Position numbers and translations under genes: made by a program. The notes under the pieces are model-generated. The model was not told the origin of the DNA. It did not search any database and saw nothing but the letters and a program-made list of their open reading frames with translations. DNA of 64,000 nt, from the NCBI GenBank assembly GCA_014529385.2, contig CM043970.1:48873279-48937278 (forward strand). The letters run 5' to 3'. Below, one piece after another: positions 11,285 through 23,445 of this stretch. Positions within the stretch are counted from its first letter, which is position 1. Each line of letters begins with the position of its first letter. This DNA is from Adiantum capillus-veneris (taxonomy: Eukaryota > Streptophyta > Polypodiopsida > Polypodiales > Pteridaceae).

Positions 11285-11796
11285 TTAGTTCTCTTGAGCA
11301 CCTACCTCTTCCAAGCCTTGATAAGAGGTCTCTTGGTTGCTTGGCTTAAAACTTACCCCCATGACTTTGATGGAAGACTCCTCTTCATTAAATCTACCAC
11401 TACTTTCTTCCTTTGAGGTGCTATCACTCCAGTCTTCCTCCATCTCACTTTGCGATGATTCTTCATGGAGCTCCTCTTGGCGTTTCTCCTTCATGTCAAA
11501 GAAAACCTTCTTATGATTGTCATTCCTCAAAATTAACTTTCCACTTTCCCAATCCTGCAATGCTCGCATTTTCATTAGCCATGGTCTTCCAAGGATAAAT
11601 GGGTAACCACTACGCTTGGTTGACATAACATAAAAATACAAATGCCTACGCACCTAGCCATGCTATTGTTTTCAATCTTGACTTTAATTTCAGGTGTCTC
11701 ATGGATGTGCATGCCTAGTCTTTGCATGAGTCCCTCAGTCATGATGCAAATTTGTGCACCCCCATCCACTAGACCTTTCCTTACCAACGACGTCAA
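11285..11796 (-). pseudogene. Protease region of gypsy B1
   Basis: Retropepsin-like segment in two overlapping frames. Active site: LVDGGAQICIMTEGLMQRLG, where DGGA replaces D-S/T-G-A. Second half: GYPFILGRPWLMKMRALQDW, containing the conserved ILGRPWL. The same DGGAQIC form occurs in element C at 17187-17963, so it looks like a lineage feature rather than decay. The C-terminal part is Glu/Ser-rich (SQSEMEEDWSDSTSKEESS). Confidence 0.8.
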
Positions 11797-12890
11797 GTCC
11801 TCTTGGCTGACTTGGTCTCTTTTGCCTTCTTTTCTCGTCCATGGTCACTTTGTGACATGACTCCTTCTTTCTCCTTACTTTTTTCTCGGCCACACTTAAT
11901 GACATTTGCTTCCATGTCAATCTCATTTGAATTTTTCACCTCTACCACATGCATGTTTGGATCTGGCAAAGGTGGAACTCCTTCCACTCCTTGTGGAGGT
12001 GGTCTTGCTCCATTTGGCCTTTGTAGAATCCGTGGTTGTTGACTAGTTCCTTCACTTGCATTCATCACTCAATAATTCAAGCTAGGTCTCCCTAGTTCCC
12101 CATGGGGCCAAGGACTATTATACATCCCATGTCCAGAATCTCCGCAATTCCAACATTGAAAAAGTCTCCTAGGTAATGGATCTCGCTGCTCAACTTTCTT
12201 TGTTTGTCCCTTGGAACCTACAGCTTGTGCAAGATGAATTGACAATTTACTTACGGATTCATTCAAATTTTCAATAACCTTAGGTGTTACCTCAGGAATA
12301 TCTCTAGATGTTGATGCTTGCAATTTTTCCTTGGGTCTAAGACCCTCTATTGGAACCTCTCCCCTTAGGCACTTGAGTTTTCTATACTTCTCAACAGTCC
12401 TAGTTTTAGCTACATGAAAGGTAGCAGGTGTACCCGCCTCAACTTTTATCTTGAATGTAGAAAAAAGTCTGGCTATGAACCTCTCCTTTTTTAGGAACTC
12501 TGCACCATCACCAAGGCTAGCAACATTTCTCCCCCACAAAGCCCAAAGACATAGAAACTCTTGTTTGTGTATGTACTAGTCATCTAAGTCTTTTTGTTTG
12601 TGAGAAACGATGTCTTGCCATAGCTTTTGAGTGTTTTGGGGGTCAAAGAAGTACAGCTTGAAATGTTTAATGACTTCCTTATAGTTTCCCTTAACATCCT
12701 GAGATAGAGAGTCAAACTAGGTGCTAGCATATTTCCTAGGGACCACTTCAAACATTTCTAAGCATTCATCATCTTCTATCACTCTCTTTATGTGGCAGGC
12801 CATTTTAAATTTTTCTAAAAATAGCTCGGAATCCTCGCCAGGCTCTCCAAAAAAGAGAGGATATCCTGACATTTGGTATTGGGCCTCCAT
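11797..12890 (-). pseudogene. Gag of gypsy B1
   Basis: The likely start is the ATG at 12890, giving MEAQYQMSGYPLFFGEPGED, then a Gag core with ACHIKRVIEDDECLEMFEVV and KEVIKHFKLYFFDPQN. A knuckle-like motif C-W-N-C-G-D-S-G-H-G-M-Y-N-S has lost its last cysteine (S). Stops occur at several points and the frame shifts near 12070. Copy B2 (21556-22200) starts at the same place but has lost its ATG, and it joins the early core directly to the knuckle region by an internal deletion. Confidence 0.75.
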
Positions 12891-12899
12891 TGAATCAAC

Positions 12900-13479
12900 T
12901 TCAAAGTGACAATGTGATTTTCTTTTTCTTTCTTAAAAAGATTTATCCAATAATATTTTCTAAATTGCAATCTATTCTACAACAAAATAAAAATATGCAC
13001 ATCAAATGATCTATGATAGTCAAAAAGAGGCAAGATGACAGGGTTTGGTGATGCAAGAATTTCTCCTACTCCTTGGGCACCAAACATGACCACCATACGT
13101 TGTTGAAAGTGGATCTTTCTACTAATTGTAACTTTTATTCTAATGTGTGCAGTGATATGAAAGGGAAAAAACTCTATTCGTAGGGCATTATGCATGGTCT
13201 ATGCATGAACTAATTAAAACAAAACAAAAATATAGACTTCCAAACTAAGGTCATACCTAATGAGAGGCAAAAGAAAAAGATTTACAGAAGCGTTTATCTT
13301 GGCCAACTTAAGAGGACCCAAAATTCTATGAATTACTTGTTGAGATTGTAATTTTGTGCTTACAATGATATGCACCTTTTGCCTTGCATCGGGAACAAAT
13401 GGGTCATACAAATTTTCTTGTTTCATGCCAACTACTTGACTATTCTAAAGGTTGAATCTACAAAAGACCATACACAAGC
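12900..13479. other. 5' leader of gypsy B1, non-coding
   Basis: About 580 bp between Gag and the primer site. No credible frame. Its right-hand part matches 39191-39460, and its left-hand part matches 21975-22200, the two halves of copy B2. Confidence 0.7.
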
Positions 13480-13499
13480 CGTCCTCAGTGGGGGCACCA
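13480..13499 (-). other. Probable primer-binding site of gypsy B1
   Basis: The minus strand reads TGGTGCCCCCACTGAGGACG a few bases from the LTR edge and begins with TGG. The tRNA is not assigned. Copy B2 lacks these bases: its sequence jumps from GAATCTAC to TGAGGCGG at ~39463. Confidence 0.55.
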
Positions 13500-13762
13500 A
13501 AATTGAGGCGGTCTAGGGCGGGCAACAAGAAAGGAGACCTCTAAACGCCCCTCCATGCTCCCATGCTGCTCAGTTGAGGCTGGGGCAACCACAATCAAGA
13601 AACAACAACAACAAACCCACAACCAAACGAGTGAAGGGGCACCACCTAGTTATAGAGAGAACTAGGATACAAAAGATGAGAATCCTTAAGCAATACAAGC
13701 AAGAAGGAAGGGTACACATCACTAATATCAATGCTAAAAATACAAACACCAAATGCACACAC

Positions 13763-13767
<5 letters not shown>

Positions 13768-13832
<65 letters not shown>
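13768..13832. repeat. (GA)n microsatellite in LTR of B1
   Basis: About 65 bp of uninterrupted GA. It creates spurious Leu-Ser/Arg-Glu open frames on both strands, which are not genes. Confidence 0.98.
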
Positions 13833-13838
<6 letters not shown>

Positions 13839-14380
13839 GCAAGAATCAAGCTTTAATTTAAATGATTGAGTTGGGTGTATAAACAAATTGGAGGAGAGTC
13901 GAGAGACATAGTTAAGTTTGATGATGTTGAAATCTACACATTATATTAGGGTTATGGGAACTCTCTCACCATACAACCCTCTGATAATGTTTTCCCAAGC
14001 AACAAAAACAGACACAAAAGCACTTGAGTCACATAAAAATAAATACTATAAAAAATATCAAAATAAAAACGTGTCACTTAAACCAAACGAGATGAGATTT
14101 CCAAGTGTGAATTGAAAAGATGCAAGAGAGTTTTGAACCGTGGTTTCATCCAACTTATTCATTCAATTGATGTGCAAGAGTAGGTATAACTTTGTTGGAA
14201 GTTATGAATCACTCGCTCCCTTGCAATGCTACAAAACTAGCTCAAGAAGATTTCATATACACCACAAGTAATGGTGTATAGAGAGCTCACTCTCTCTCCC
14301 TACAACTAAGATGGAGAATGGCATGCTCAAAATAGTGAGCAATAGTGTAGAGATCCTACCATTTACAAAGGGAAAAGGCC

Positions 14381-14390
14381 TATATTTATA
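14381..14390 (-). promoter_or_regulatory. TATA-like box in LTR of gypsy B1
   Basis: The minus strand reads TATAAATATA. The equivalent place in copy B2 (about 40299-40306) reads CTATAAATAGGCC on the same strand. Conservation between the two LTR copies supports a promoter role; the transcription start is not known. Confidence 0.5.
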
Positions 14391-15550
14391 GGTGAGGAGA
14401 GCCCTTATTAGGATTATCTCTTCATCAACATTTACATAGAAAACCATGTTTATGAAATTTTTAATATGTTCTTATGAGAGTTCAACTCTCTTGTCTCTTA
14501 AGTCACATGGATCCGGGCTCAATAAGAGGGAAATATTGAGGTGAAATAGAGAATATTCTAGAGAGGTGAGTGATTTTTGTGTGAGGTTGCCTACTCCAAG
14601 GTAGAGTAGAGTGGGTGCAATTTATAAGAAGGTTAGCAGTTAGTATTAGCAATCACTAGAAAACGTTAGTAATATACTTACAAAGGGTAGAATGAATTGA
14701 AGGATGAGAAAAGAGGGGTGAATGACATGGATGAACCCTTGAGATGGTGAATCCTTGAGGAAGCTTGGAATCACCTGTGCGTAGATTGTTGAAATTGACC
14801 ACCATTATTCTTCTTCTTTTCACGTTGCTGCCATAGTTGAATCACCACAAAGAGAATAAGGGTTTTGTTGATAAAAAACCACCCATTTTGTAAAGATTAA
14901 GTATGGTTAGGTTGTTGATTTTTTTTTTGCATTCTTGAAATGGTAGAATAAAATTGTAATATGGGAGTATTAGAGAGAGATATGGAGATGGTGGATATAG
15001 GTAGAGCTTCAAAAGAGAGCTATGGGTGTGAGAGTGGAGGGTAATGGTGAGGAGGATGGAAAAACCATGGAAGGTGTAGGTTTGAGTGAGGGAAGGAGAG
15101 GAATGAGTGTGTGTGTGTGTGTGTGGAAGTGTGAAAAGAAGTGAGAGAAGACTAGGGGTGACTTATGAGAAAAAGTGGGCAGACTCGCGTCCACCATGAA
15201 ATTCATATCTCACCGATAGAAGCTTCAAAAATTATGAAAACAACTAAGGTGATTATTCAGCTTGTGGGCTACAGTTTATCTTTTGGTCACTTCTTAAAAT
15301 TCCGAGTGGAGATAGGTGCCAAAAATCTCACCACAAAGCCTGTTTTTTATGCCTGCAAGAGTCTCCTAGTGCCCCCTTCCTTGTTGAATTTGCACAATGC
15401 ATCCAAGAGTGAGCCGCTCCATGAGTCGTATCATGATACAAATAATCCATGTTATCTTTACACATGCATGGAGGAGGATCATTGGTGAATAAAGAAATAT
15501 ATACATGGTGGGACTAGTGTATGGACTATTCATGGATTTTAGCTCAATGA

Positions 15551-16159
15551 GCACATGGTGTTAGAATAATAAGTACATAATAATAAAAATATGGAAGAAT
15601 TTTGGATATGGAAAAAGATATTGGAATCATATGATATGGTCCCTCTTTTGTATTATTTTGGGTGAAAGAGGAAAAAGTATGCAAGTAAATGAAAATTATA
15701 TAATAAACGTGACTAAGGGAGTAGAAACCGATATTTTGTTTTCACAAGGGTGAGGATAAAAATGTGGAGGTGATTTGTATAAAAGAAGAAAAATATGTAT
15801 GAGATTAGAGAATGTACACATTGGAAACAAAAATATACTTACGGTGCAAGATGATAAAAGATGGTATATATAGTCTAATAAAACACACACCTAGGTCTAA
15901 ATATTAAAATAAAATACCAAAATAATTATAAAAATCCATATTTAGGTTCTATATACAATGAAATATTTACACACAAAGAGATCATAATATACTTTTCTTT
16001 TTTATTTTATTTAGTTTTTTGGCTTAACTAGCCCAATGACTAGCTAATTGAGGGTTTTTAAGGAGATATGGGGAAAGTCCTCTAACTCACACACACACCT
16101 ATGTACAGTGAAAGGGTGAAGATAACCAGAGTGTTTGAGTGATTTGATAGGGTAAGATA
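15551..16159. other. AT-rich spacer with no recognised feature
   Basis: About 600 bp, A/T-rich, no frame of note and no match to other parts of the window that I could see. It may include the true outer end of LTR B1. Confidence 0.5.
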
Positions 16160-16362
16160 GACCAAGCAAGATCACTTCATCCTCACTTATGTGATATATG
16201 TCGGGGCTGAGTTGACCTCCCATGTTGTAAAGTTTTTTCAAACCTTCTTCTACCCTTTGTAGATGCAACAATTTTAAACTATAAATTAAAAAATCATCAA
16301 TAAAAACCTTAATGGACTTTCCAAAGAATGCTTGAAACACCATTTTCATGAAGCTAGACTTA
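16160..16362 (-). pseudogene. RT scrap of gypsy family B
   Basis: About 200 bp nearly identical to 10545-10740 of B1. It encodes the RT active-site segment MVFQAFFGKSIKVFIDDFLI and the following QLSPD-type motif. It ends sharply at ~16362, where RT of element C begins. It may be a remnant of copy B2, whose gag ends at 21556 on the other side of element C. Confidence 0.8.
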
Positions 16363-16369
16363 ACCTTTT

Positions 16370-17248
16370 ATGGATCAGCCTCAATGCCATTTCTGACACC
16401 ATATGGCCCAATAACTTCACCCTTTTCTGTGATAGATGACATTTCTTTGGATTTAGTTGTCCTCCACATTCATCATATCAAGCCAATACCATTTTCAACT
16501 TCTCATGGTGTTCAGTTCTACTGATGTAGACACAAAAGTTGTCCATAAAATCTTTGACACAACTACCAATGAATGGTGCCAATACCCAATTTTCTCTCTC
16601 TTGATAGAAGGATGGTCCATTTGTTAACCCAAACGGAAATACTGTGTAGCAATAACAACCCCATGGTGTGATGAAAGTTGTCTTTGTTTGGTATTTAAGA
16701 GCAATCTTCAATTGAAAATAGCCTGAAAAACCATCACACACATTGTACCTCTCATAACTTGCCATTGAATCCAAGATCTGATCAATGAATGGAAGAGGGT
16801 ATGGGTTCTTATTAGTGGCTATATTTAAGGGTTCAAAATCTACACAAATCCTCTACTTTCCATAATTCTTTGGACTGACTACTACTGGAATCACCCATTC
16901 TGTGGTCTTCACTGGGACTATGAACCCTGCCTTCAATAACTTGTCCACCTCTTCCCGCAAGGCTTCCATTTGCTCTTGACACATCCTTCTTAGCCTTTGC
17001 TGCACTAGCTTAGCATCTTCTTTCAACTCTATATGCATCTCTTCTCCTTTGAACCCCCTAATCTCTTCATATGAAGTAATAAACAAATCAAGAAAACTAG
17101 CCATCATGTGCAAATATATCTCCTTCTCCATAGTTGAGAGTTCTCCACTGATCATTTGTGTTATCAATTCCTGCTGCTTTGACAATTCAACCTTGGTTTG
17201 CATCAGCCCTGCAATCACTTTCATCTTCAATCTTATTTGCAAATTCAA
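16370..17248 (-). pseudogene. Reverse transcriptase of gypsy C
   Basis: The RT N-terminus (16853-17248) has LREEVDKLLKAGFIVPVKTT and VVVSPKNYGK. The palm (16478-16774) has YNVCDGFSGYFQLKIAL, then WGCYCYTVFPFGLTNGPS, and the catalytic box region VKDFMDNFCVYISRTEHHEK, where FMDN replaces YVDD. The second catalytic Asp is therefore Asn, so this copy could not have been active as it stands. The thumb (GGQLNPKKCH-like) is readable to ~16370. RNase H and integrase are missing. Confidence 0.82.
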
Positions 17249-17963
17249 CTAAACCAGACTCATAGATTTCTTTGTCCATAAGAAGAAATGCAACATCAAC
17301 ATCCTCATCAATGCTGGTAGTACTATCACCATCCTTGTCAGTCACTGTGGAATAGTCTTCATCACTAGACTCATCCTCATATTTATAAAGTTCCTCCAAT
17401 AGTTTCCTTGTGTTAGTATTATATAGATTCTTTGCACCTGTCTTTCCATAGAGACTATTTGTACCACGTCTCCAATCTTGCACAACTCCCACTACGTGTA
17501 ACCATGGTCTGCCTAGTATAATAGAATATGCTCCCAACCCCGCTAGCATCACATGAAAATCAACCACCGCCTTTGCATCATACGCCTCCACTTCTAAGCT
17601 CTTCACAACACCCAAAAATTTTACTTTCAGATGGTTTGCCAATCTGATCCAAAAGCCTGACACCCCAGTCATTGTAAGACCCATCTTCTCAACGCATGAG
17701 TGTGTTATGACACATATTTGGGCTCCGCCATCAACATAACCTTGTCCCAAATTTTTTCTTTTGTGCCACACATCTACTATTGAGAAAATGTCTGGTAGCT
17801 CATCCATCGCCAACACCTTCACTGAACCTCTCTCTAGCTCTTTCTCAATTGGGTTAACCATCCTCTTCCATTGTCGCTTTAGCTTAAGCACCATCTCTAT
17901 AAGCTGCCCAAAAGTAACATCTTCTTTCCTACTTGTCAGGTCCTCCTCGAAGTCATAGATCAA
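17187..17963 (-). pseudogene. Protease region of gypsy C
   Basis: A 258-residue open frame. The retropepsin-like core has GYVDGGAQICVITHSCVEKM (DGGA at the active site, as in element B) and AYSIILGRPWLHVVGVVQDW. It is followed by an acidic, Ser/Asp-rich linker leading towards RT; the tail overlaps the RT frame by ~60 bp, so pol was frame-shifted here or has mutated. The N-terminal ~60 residues are the end of the Gag linker. Confidence 0.8.
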
Positions 17964-19193
17964 TTGCCCATCCCCACTGGAAAATCTAAAACATGAAACT
18001 TGCAGCGAGTCCTCCTTTTCCTCTTGGCCTTGACATCCTCACCTTCATGGCTCTTTCCATTCTTCTTGCCACTTATTCCTTCCTTCTCCCGTGTGATCCT
18101 CTTTCCAATAGGCATCACTAATGTATCCTCCATCTTTTCTGCCTTCTCCAAGGTGACCACACTTATCACTTTTTTCTTTCCCTTTTCCTCTTGGGTCAAT
18201 CCGCTGGTTCCTTCTTCTCCCTTAATTTCAATGCTATAATCATTTGCCCTGGTGGTTTATCCCCCATCCTTGGTGTCTTATCACATTGGTGGCTAATGTG
18301 TCCCAACTCTCCGCAATTATAACACGTGGCCGTCTGCCTCCGGACTCTACCATTGCTTTGACCAACACCATTCCTGGGGCTTTCTTCACCTCCTGGTTTG
18401 GTTGATTTGCAAACCTCCCCCAACCTCAATTATTTCCCAAATTACCTAGCATGTTTAGGCGGAGATTCTTCATTAAATCTACCACTTGCCTCATGTATTG
18501 CCTTAGCCCATCATCTTGCGCTACTATAGTAACCACTGATGGCATAACCTGAGGAGTAACACAAACCATTGCTTCATGATGAACCCTTGGCATGCAGCCT
18601 TGCAAAGAATCCATAGGCTGAAATTCAGACCTCTTGGGTGAAGACTCTACTCCTAGATGACTCACTCTTCTCAGCTTCCACTCTTTGTTCCTCTATACAT
18701 CTAGTGCATCTTCATATGTCTTAGGCTTCTTTAGCTCCACTCTCCAATGTATATTCTCACAAAGACCAACCAAGAACCAGTCCTTCTTCATCATGTCAGG
18801 TGGAGGTACCTATGGTGCTAAGGCCTTGTATATCCGTTTCCATGCCATTGAAAACTTATGTATGTACGCATCTAATGGCTCACCTTCCCTTTGCACCAAA
18901 CCCTGTACTTCTTGCCACACTTTTTCAGGATCTTCTATCTTCACAAACTCCACTTCCAATCCATGCCTTAGATTGTCCCAACTTAATATCACAGGTGGAT
19001 CAACCACACGCAACTCCTCTTCAAATGCTTTGTACCAAACTCGTGCATCACTCTTGAAACAAATCTGGAGAAGACGTAACATTTGTGCCAAGTCATGAAT
19101 CTGGTTGCTAATGTAGGCAACCTCCATATTTTCCAAAAAGTCTTCCTTATCTTCATCACTTCTTCCATGAAATTTTGGATAAGAGAAAAGCAT
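17964..19193 (-). pseudogene. Gag of gypsy C
   Basis: The Gag core (18810-19193) contains YPKFHGRSDEDKEDFLENME, FKSDARVWYKAFEEEL and LVQREGEPLDAYIHKFSMAW, the retrotransposon Gag domain. The knuckle at 18196-18429 reads C-Y-N-C-G-E-L-G-H-I-S-H-Q-C (perfect CX2CX4HX4C). A Lys/Glu-rich tail (17960-18199) precedes the protease. Three frame changes or stops break it. The start at 19193 is the first in-frame ATG; weaker homologous-looking sequence continues ~60 bp upstream in another frame. Confidence 0.8.
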
Positions 19194-19199
19194 GGCTAC

Positions 19200-20200
19200 C
19201 CAAGTTTTGATGCTTTGAGAACCCCTTCTAACACAATTTCAAGAACCCAAAACCTTTTACTGACTCAATTCCCAGAAACTTCAATGGAGCTCAAGCTTTA
19301 GAAAAGGATGAACACATGCACATTAAATGAGTTTTCATAGTTAATCATTAGAATAAAAATAGGCAAAGGAGATTCCAGTATCTCTCTTTATCTTCTTGGC
19401 CCAAACGTAAAGACTATGCGTTGTTGGTAAAAAATCTTCCTCTCTACATGAACATTGTTTTGGATTCTTTGTGAAAAATGAAAAGGAGTGAACTGAGGTC
19501 CGTCATGATTATCCATTAAAAGCCATCAATGTAGCTCCCAAGAAAGCACACTTGACTAATTACCCTATGAGTTTGCCAAAATTTCAACAGCATAACAACA
19601 TAAATGGCTCAAAAGCCCAAAAAACCAGCCATCACAACTTGGAAATTTTTTGGCAGAGTTTCCCTAGAAGTAGAGGATTAAGAACCTAGAATATAGACTT
19701 TATATGTATGAGTAACCTGCCAACAATGGAGCCCAAGCATCAAGTAGGAATCATTAGTACATAGCCTATGGGGAGGTCACAAAAAGGGTGCTCCAGCCAC
19801 CTATATCACCGAAAGGATCTCACATTTGGAATCCCCCAACTCAATAAAACCTCACCACGACTCTCTCACAAAGGTTTATGCAAATATCGTATAGTCAAGT
19901 CTCATAAATGACTATCTTCTAGATCAAGTCTTAGAAATGGTTGGGACTGCCAAATAAAGCCAAGTATGGTTCCACAAAGGCATACAATGGCAGTATCCAT
20001 AAGTAACATACAATAACACACAATGCACTAAAATAGGTGCGAAATGATGCATACCCATGGCAACTGCAAGTGAATTTCACTTGCCAGTATATCACTCTAC
20101 TCCAGCTACCTATGGCTGTACATGTGTGAATCACTTGTACCTGTAACCTGTAACATGTAATCTGTAATCTCGAAGTTGAAGGTACTCAAAGAAGATTCTC
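19200..20200. other. 5' leader of gypsy C, non-coding
   Basis: About 1 kb with no credible frame. It contains a ~70-bp block (19801-19874) strongly similar to 50320-50393 in the leader of Copia-1, plus weaker similarity over the neighbouring TTTGGCAGAGTTTCCC segment (compare 49953-49970). Confidence 0.6.
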
Positions 20201-20218
20201 TGTTGGGACGCCAAAAGA
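20201..20218 (-). other. Possible primer-binding site of gypsy C
   Basis: The minus strand reads TGGCGTCCCAACAGAG close to a TG that could open the LTR at 20220. It is TGG-initial and in the expected place upstream of gag. The tRNA is not assigned. Confidence 0.35.
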
Positions 20219-20281
20219 ATGTGAGCAGGATGGAAACACACACAACGCCTCTATAATCACCCGACACACACTTTTGGGATG

Positions 20282-20407
<126 letters not shown>

Positions 20408-20507
20408 TGGGGCACCACTCAACTTACACAACCCACCTGGCCAAGACAGGGAACACACCGATGGAGTGAGAGGAGAGAGACTACCCATTTGCCAACTCAA
20501 CAGAAAG

Positions 20508-20654
<147 letters not shown>

Positions 20655-21555
20655 CATCTCAAAAGAGGAAGATTTATGATGTTTAGATACAATTGATCTT
20701 GGGAAAACACCAATGGGGCAAATAGCTCACACCATATGGATGAAATATTGCATATACAATCACAAATTTGAGTAGAAACGTCGCAGGAGAAACTTACATA
20801 GCCAAAACCGAAAAAAATAGTGAGTAATTTGGCAAAATGGATAGCACCATTACGTTTGGAATGGGCAAAAACCCTAGTCTACAATATCAAACTGCTTAAA
20901 TCCGACCTCGGATGAGCAGTTTATGGCCAAAACAGGCTCCAAAAACATCAAAAATTGAGTTGGGGTTATTCCTCCTCTTCTCTCCACATATTTATGGTCT
21001 TTTTCTCGGGATTTTTAGTGTCCACACTTCACTTTATCACTTGGGTACCTTTGGCCTTTTGATTGACCACAAACGGCGGACCCCGAACATGCCAAAAAAT
21101 GGCCATGTAGTACGCACCTGGCACTCAACTTTTTTCAATAATTCATCCCACAATCACGTGAAGTGGCCCCCAAATATAGTTCTCATGATGACCTTTCTGC
21201 ATAATTGATCACAAGAAAACACTCCCGTTGTGTCCATACTTATCCACGTGCAAGTTTTGATCCCATTCGACCTCCTTATGCCACTTGATGCCACTTGACG
21301 CACCTGCTTACCTCATGGCATCGGCCCGTTGATAGCTTCATTGAGAAGTTTTATGCTCTACCAACTCCGCATTATTATAGAAAAACACACTTATACTGCT
21401 GATGATGAGAATCGATGTACTATGTATACGTTGTCCTACCTATACACATGTAGGCCCCACGTAACCACCTGACTCTAGAAAATGGAAAATTCTTTATTCG
21501 ATGCACCATGCATGTGTATGTACATATTCACAATCACTTCTTCCAATTTACTTAT

Positions 21556-22200
21556 AACAATGCTTAATGCCATTTTCTTCCATGTCAATCTCATTTGAAT
21601 TTGTCACCTCTACCACATCCACATTTGGATCTGGCAAAGGTGGAACTCCTTCCACTCCTCGTGAAGGTGGTCTTACTCCATTTGGACTTTGTAGAAGCCA
21701 TGGTTGTTGACTAGTTCCTTCACCTGCATTCATCACTCGGTAATTCAAGCTAGGTCTCCCTGGTTCCCCATGGGGCCATGGACAATTATAAATCCTAGAG
21801 TCAAACCAGGTGCTAGCATCTTTCCTAAGGACCACTTCAAACATTTCTAAGCATTCATCATCTCCTATCACTCTCTTTATGCGGCAAGCTATTTGGAAAT
21901 TTGCTAAAATAGCTCGGCATCCTCGCCAGGCTCTCCAAAAAGGAGAGGATATCCTAAAATTTGGCATTGGGCCTCTGTTGAATTAATTTCAAAGTGACAA
22001 CACATGCACATCAAATGATCTATGATAGTCAACAAGAGGCATGATGACAAGGTTTGGTGATGCGAGAATTTATCCTACTCTTTGGGCACCAAACATGACA
22101 CCATACGTTGTTGAAAATGGATCTTTCTACTAATTGTAACGTTTATTCTAATATGTGTAGTAAAATGAAAGGGGAAAAACTCTATTCTTGGGGCATTATC
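21556..22200 (-). pseudogene. gag fragment of gypsy copy B2
   Basis: Aligns with 11897-12130 and then 12720-13190 of B1, so ~590 bp of the Gag middle are deleted in this copy (the join is at ~21790, between the knuckle region and E-C-L-E-M-F-E-V-V). The right end is cut at 22200 by element TG1, and the sequence continues at 39191. The left end is abrupt at 21556. Confidence 0.8.
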
Positions 22201-22500
22201 TGTTGGTGGATACGCTGCAACGGACGTCAGCATAGCGAGAACTCACCTAACATATAATGTGAACTGAGGATGAAGCTCGACCCGCAAGCGCGTGAAAGCA
22301 AGCAAAGGGTGTCAACCTCTACTCGACCTACTAATGACTACTTCCTACAGAGATATCAAATCTACATGCCATTGGTTCTGTGAATGTGAGAGTCTCCTAT
22401 GATGCTACCGCAAGCCAAAAGCCCATCAAATGATCTCGAAACTTCATGCAACTCAAGGAAAGTCCTACACACACTGGAAGGCCGCTATCCCTAAGGTCTT

Positions 22501-23445
22501 TGTTGGATGGATACGCCGCGACGGACGTCAGCACAACGAGAACTCACCTAACAAGATTTGTTAGCTAAGGACGAAGCTCGACCCGCAGGCGCGTGGAAGA
22601 AAGCATAAGGTGTCAACCTACACTCGACCAACTCCTAACTAATTCCTATAGAGGTCTCTACCAATTGTCTAAGTCATAGCCTTCAAGAGTGCATAAGAGG
22701 AAACTTCCTACAATGCTGTCTAGAGCCGAACACCCATCAAACACCCATCAAACAATCTCGAAACACCATAGAACTTGAAGGAGACCCTACTAACACCAAT
22801 AGGTCGCTCTCCATAAGGTCTATGAACCAAAATCCCAACCCAAAACACCCAGTGCAGAATTGCGTAGGATGTCTGGCCGAAATTTACAGGTCATCGTTTT
22901 CGAAATCTAAAGTGCCTAATGTGTAGCTCTACTCAATGCGAACGCGTAGATATGCTGCAATGCAAAATCGGACAACGTATGCTCACCGAATCACCTGATG
23001 AAGCTCGTATACAGAGCTCGCCAAACCGGATTGTACGCGCGCAATGTAGGTATCGACACGTAGCTCTCATCGAGGGCAACACGCTGCACTTCTCCGCACT
23101 CGATTCCGACCACCGACGCTTGCGTAGCGTTAAGATGAAGCTCACACTCTCTCTCGTACACAGTACACTTACTCATCACAGACTTCAAAACTTGTTTTAA
23201 AAATGACAAAAGGTTTTTCATGAAGGTCAAAAAGTGGTATATATACCTTACAATTCTCAAACCCTAAAGTTCCAATTCAACCATCTACTCCATCTAACTA
23301 TCAAAACTCGGATACAATCTGGAAACTTTTGTAAGTCCCAATATTTACAAGGTGAAAAATCAGGTTTTCTCAATCAATGAATAATTACAAAAAATGATAA
23401 TCTTCCGAGTAGTTAGTTGTCGTGGGGTGTATCCAACTTCTAACA
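22501..23445 (-). mobile_element. Solo LTR of a TG1-related family, nested in the TG1 LTR
   Basis: 945 bp, starts TGTTGGATGGATACGCC and ends AACTTCTAACA. It is flanked by GTCTT and GTCTC (one mismatch), and the uninterrupted right LTR of TG1 reads straight through GGTCTCTGACC. Its opening ~80 bp (GACGGACGTCAGCA, GAGAACTCACCTAACA, GACGAAGCTCGACCCGCAGG) match the host LTR, so it is a diverged relative. It keeps the TGCGTAGGATGTCTGG half-motif at ~22862. There is no internal region: this is LTR-LTR recombination. Confidence 0.88.

Larger units (their letters stand above)
9577..15550 (-). mobile_element. Tat-like Ty3/gypsy element B1, 3'-truncated
   Basis: Minus-strand element with 5' LTR (13503 to about 15550), primer site, Gag, protease, RT, RNase H and then a second, plant-type RNase H typical of the Tat lineage. 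It stops at ~9576 against plus-strand gag, with no integrase or 3' LTR. The right edge is approximate, because there is no partner LTR to define it. All frames are decayed. A second, differently truncated copy of the same family (B2) is at 21556-22200 plus 39191-40484. Confidence 0.75.
13503..15550 (-). repeat. 5' LTR of gypsy B1 (right edge approximate)
   Basis: Begins TGAGGCGGTCTAGG next to the primer site. The first ~1 kb aligns with 39466-40484 of copy B2, including the ACCACCTAGTTAT block, the ACTCTCTCACCATACAACCCTC-type block and the TATA region. Beyond ~14600 there is no second copy in the window, so the end at ~15550 is a guess. A GT repeat lies at ~15102-15124. Confidence 0.6.

Noticed and set aside
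13570-13861. Leu-Ser and Arg-Glu repeat frames
   Set aside because: Translation of a GA microsatellite; not genes. The same applies around 40377-40574.
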